The position numbers and the translations under genes were made by a program. From assembly GCA_003219415.1 (NCBI GenBank), contig QHOS01000024.1, forward strand, positions 1-64,000: DNA of 64,000 nt, written 5' to 3'. Positions 63,301-64,000 of this stretch are shown piece by piece (position 1 is the first letter of the stretch; each line of letters starts with the position of its first letter). The DNA comes from Verrucomicrobiota bacterium (GTDB lineage: Bacteria; Verrucomicrobiota; Verrucomicrobiia; Chthoniobacterales; UBA10450). The notes below the pieces were generated by a model. The model did no database searches. It saw only the letters and a program-made list of their open reading frames with translations, and was not told the origin of the DNA.

Positions 63301-64000
63301 CGTAGCCCAAATCTTTCAGCCGCCGGATAATAAACGGCTCGAAAAGCACCAGCGCCATCTTCTTCGGCAATCCGCACTGATGCAGCTTTAGCTCTGGGCC
63401 GATCACAATTACGGAGCGGCCTGAGTAATCGACGCGTTTGCCAAGCAAATTTTGACGGAAACGCCCACCCTTGCCCTTGAGCATGTCGCTCAGGGACTTC
63501 AGAGGCCGATTCCCGGCGCCGGTTACAGCGCGACCGTGTCTGCCATTGTCGAACAAAGCGTCCACCGCTTCCTGCAACATCCGCTTTTCATTCCGAATGA
63601 TGACGTCCGGCGTCTTAAGCATGAGCAGGTTTTTCAGCCGGTTATTACGATTAATAACCCGGCGATAAAGATCGTTCAGGTCTGAGGTGGCAAACCGTCC
63701 GCCCTCGAGGGGAACCAAAGGGCGCAGATCCGGCGGAATAACCGGCAATACATCCAGAATCATCCATTCCGGACGCGCATGCGAATTTTGGAAGCCCTGG
63801 ATGAGCTTGAGGCGCTTCGCGAGTTTCTTGCGAATCTGTTTGCTCTTTGTGGCGCCCATTGCCTTCTCAAGCTCTTTGTTGAGCTTGTTGAGATCGATCT
63901 CGGCCAGAAGTTTTCTGATCGCTTCCGCACCCATGCCCGCGACGAAATCTTCGCCGTACTGCTCCTGCGCCTCGCGGTATTCGACTTCGTTAAGCAGTTG
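60359..64000 (-). CDS. rpoC: RNA polymerase subunit beta' (5' part missing)
   Basis: The visible 1213 residues of RpoC run from the clamp helices to the end (QPAIG). The N-terminus lies beyond the window edge; the frame stays open to base 64000 ([21 protein letters not shown]). The active-site motif [12 protein letters not shown] holds the catalytic Mg. Zinc site 2 is [13 protein letters not shown], and the bridge/trigger region includes [17 protein letters not shown]. The C-terminal part has the usual sandwich-barrel repeats. Expect rpoB upstream. Confidence 0.97.
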   Translation of the reverse strand, partial: QLLNEVEYREAQEQYGEDFVAGMGAEAIRKLLAEIDLNKLNKELEKAMGATKSKQIRKKLAKRLKLIQGFQNSHARPEWMILDVLPVIPPDLRPLVPLEGGRFATSDLNDLYRRVINRNNRLKNLLMLKTPDVIIRNEKRMLQEAVDALFDNGRHGRAVTGAGNRPLKSLSDMLKGKGGRFRQNLLGKRVDYSGRSVIVIGPELKLHQCGLPKKMALVLFEPFIIRRLKDLGYVHTVRSAKKMIERQTPEVWDILDEVTKGHPVLLNRAPTLHRLSIQAFEPQLIEGEAIRIHPLVCTAYNADFDGDQMAVHVPLSVEAQMEARMLMLAPNNIFSPSSGKPITTPSQDITLGCYYLTQNPRGAKDGQRLPLFGDAAEVEFAMAEGSIRAHDRIRIKNPDFGKQTIYGNAEAKTIETTSGRVVFNEIWPKQLGFFNRPAGKKQLSDIIWRCYQIAGPAETVATLDKLKELGFAEATKAGISIGISDMIIPKEKETELENAYKQIRQVDQQYRKGIITDGERYNKIIDIWTHAGDEISSAMFRTLEHNDGRKELNPVFLMVDSGSRGNRQQVRQLAGMRGLMAKPSGEIIERPITSNFREGLSVLEYFISTHGARKGLADTALKTADSGYLTRKLVDAAQDVIINEQDCGTVNGIVVRSIYEGDEEVVDLGQRIIGRVSCETIADPVDKKKKIVKANQLIDEKIAADLQRVGVESLKIRSVLTCECGRGVCAMCYGRNLATGQFVKLGEAVGIIAAQSIGEPGTQLTMRTFHIGGTASQTFKQPIIKAKNDGTVRFNDLRTVQALDGSWIALNKNGSISVHNEEGRELERYNVVIGSMISKGDGGSVKKGETFVQWDPYNVPILTDKGGKIEFRDMIAGVTIKRDVDEATGLMGTVIIEHKEDLHPQIVIVDDKKEVLASYSIPAGAHVIVEEGQKVRGGALLAKTPRKVAKTKDITGGLPRVAELFEARRPKDAAEIAKIDGVVEMGGTVRGKRRLILKDPDTGAEEEHLIPLNKHIIVFKGDFVKKGQQLTEGPVVPHEILEVCGPQDLQEHLVNEVQEVYRLQGVEINDKHIEIIVRQMLRKVKITDPGDTSLLWGDQVDKLDFEEENKKVVEKGGKPAEAVPVLLGITKASLETDSFISAASFQDTTRVLTEAATLGKVDRLRGFKENVIMGHLIPAGTGFPEHREIKLVEKGEPIGAPVMEEAEPQPAIG

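Overview
The window looks like ordinary chromosomal DNA from a soil-type verrucomicrobium (Spartobacteria / Chthoniobacterales-like). This is an inference. It rests on a 51-residue small basic protein of the Chlamydiae/Verrucomicrobia type at 2176-2331, an LL-diaminopimelate aminotransferase of the kind used in that superphylum, hopanoid genes, and many short GC-rich palindromic repeats between genes. There are no insertion sequences, prophage genes, CRISPR arrays or rRNA genes. One tRNA gene (Met/CAT) and a degenerate tRNA-like copy are present.

Layout. 0-9 kb: a GT39 glycosyltransferase, the small basic protein, an RluB-like pseudouridine synthase, an SDR oxidoreductase, then a reverse-strand redoxin, DsbD-like reductase, lipoprotein and threonine-aldolase-like enzyme. 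9-15 kb: PutA for proline breakdown and a PlsC acyltransferase fused to an alpha/beta hydrolase. 14-20 kb: an SGNH hydrolase with a lipase maturation factor-like protein, the tRNA, a divergent ECF-sigma-like protein with a coupled membrane protein, and DapL. 20-25 kb: Mn-type superoxide dismutase, squalene-hopene cyclase, HpnH and MarC. 25-35 kb: exported M3 and M28 peptidases, a 34-residue basic protein, and TPR proteins around an AI-2E family transporter. 35-43 kb: small enzymes (nucleotidyltransferase, phosphoesterase, 2H phosphodiesterase, VOC, DUF2237, three cupins), a LolC/E-like permease and a stand-alone LigD polymerase. 43-50 kb: LpxK, homoserine kinase, an rRNA methyltransferase, dodecin, TyrS. 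49-56 kb: a coupled purS / Pmp3-like / purQ / bioD run, a glycogen-debranching-type enzyme, and a 3'-phosphoesterase/DNA ligase. 55-60 kb: tsf, rpsB and a four-gene flavin/heme redox cluster (b-type cytochrome-like, ApbE, FMN-binding protein, outer-membrane-like protein). 60-64 kb: cobalamin adenosyltransferase and the truncated rpoC.

Genes that work together: HpnH uses hopene, the product of the cyclase, to make adenosylhopane. ApbE probably flavinylates the adjacent FMN-binding protein. The separate LigD polymerase and ligase genes are probably two parts of one end-joining system. The most interesting items are the flavin/heme cluster, the TIR-bounded 119-bp and 73-bp repeats, the PlsC-hydrolase fusion, the degenerate sigma-like pair, the split LigD, the purS-pmp3-purQ-bioD run and the structured intergenic region at 8.8-8.9 kb. 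I see no clearly undescribed defence or mobile system.
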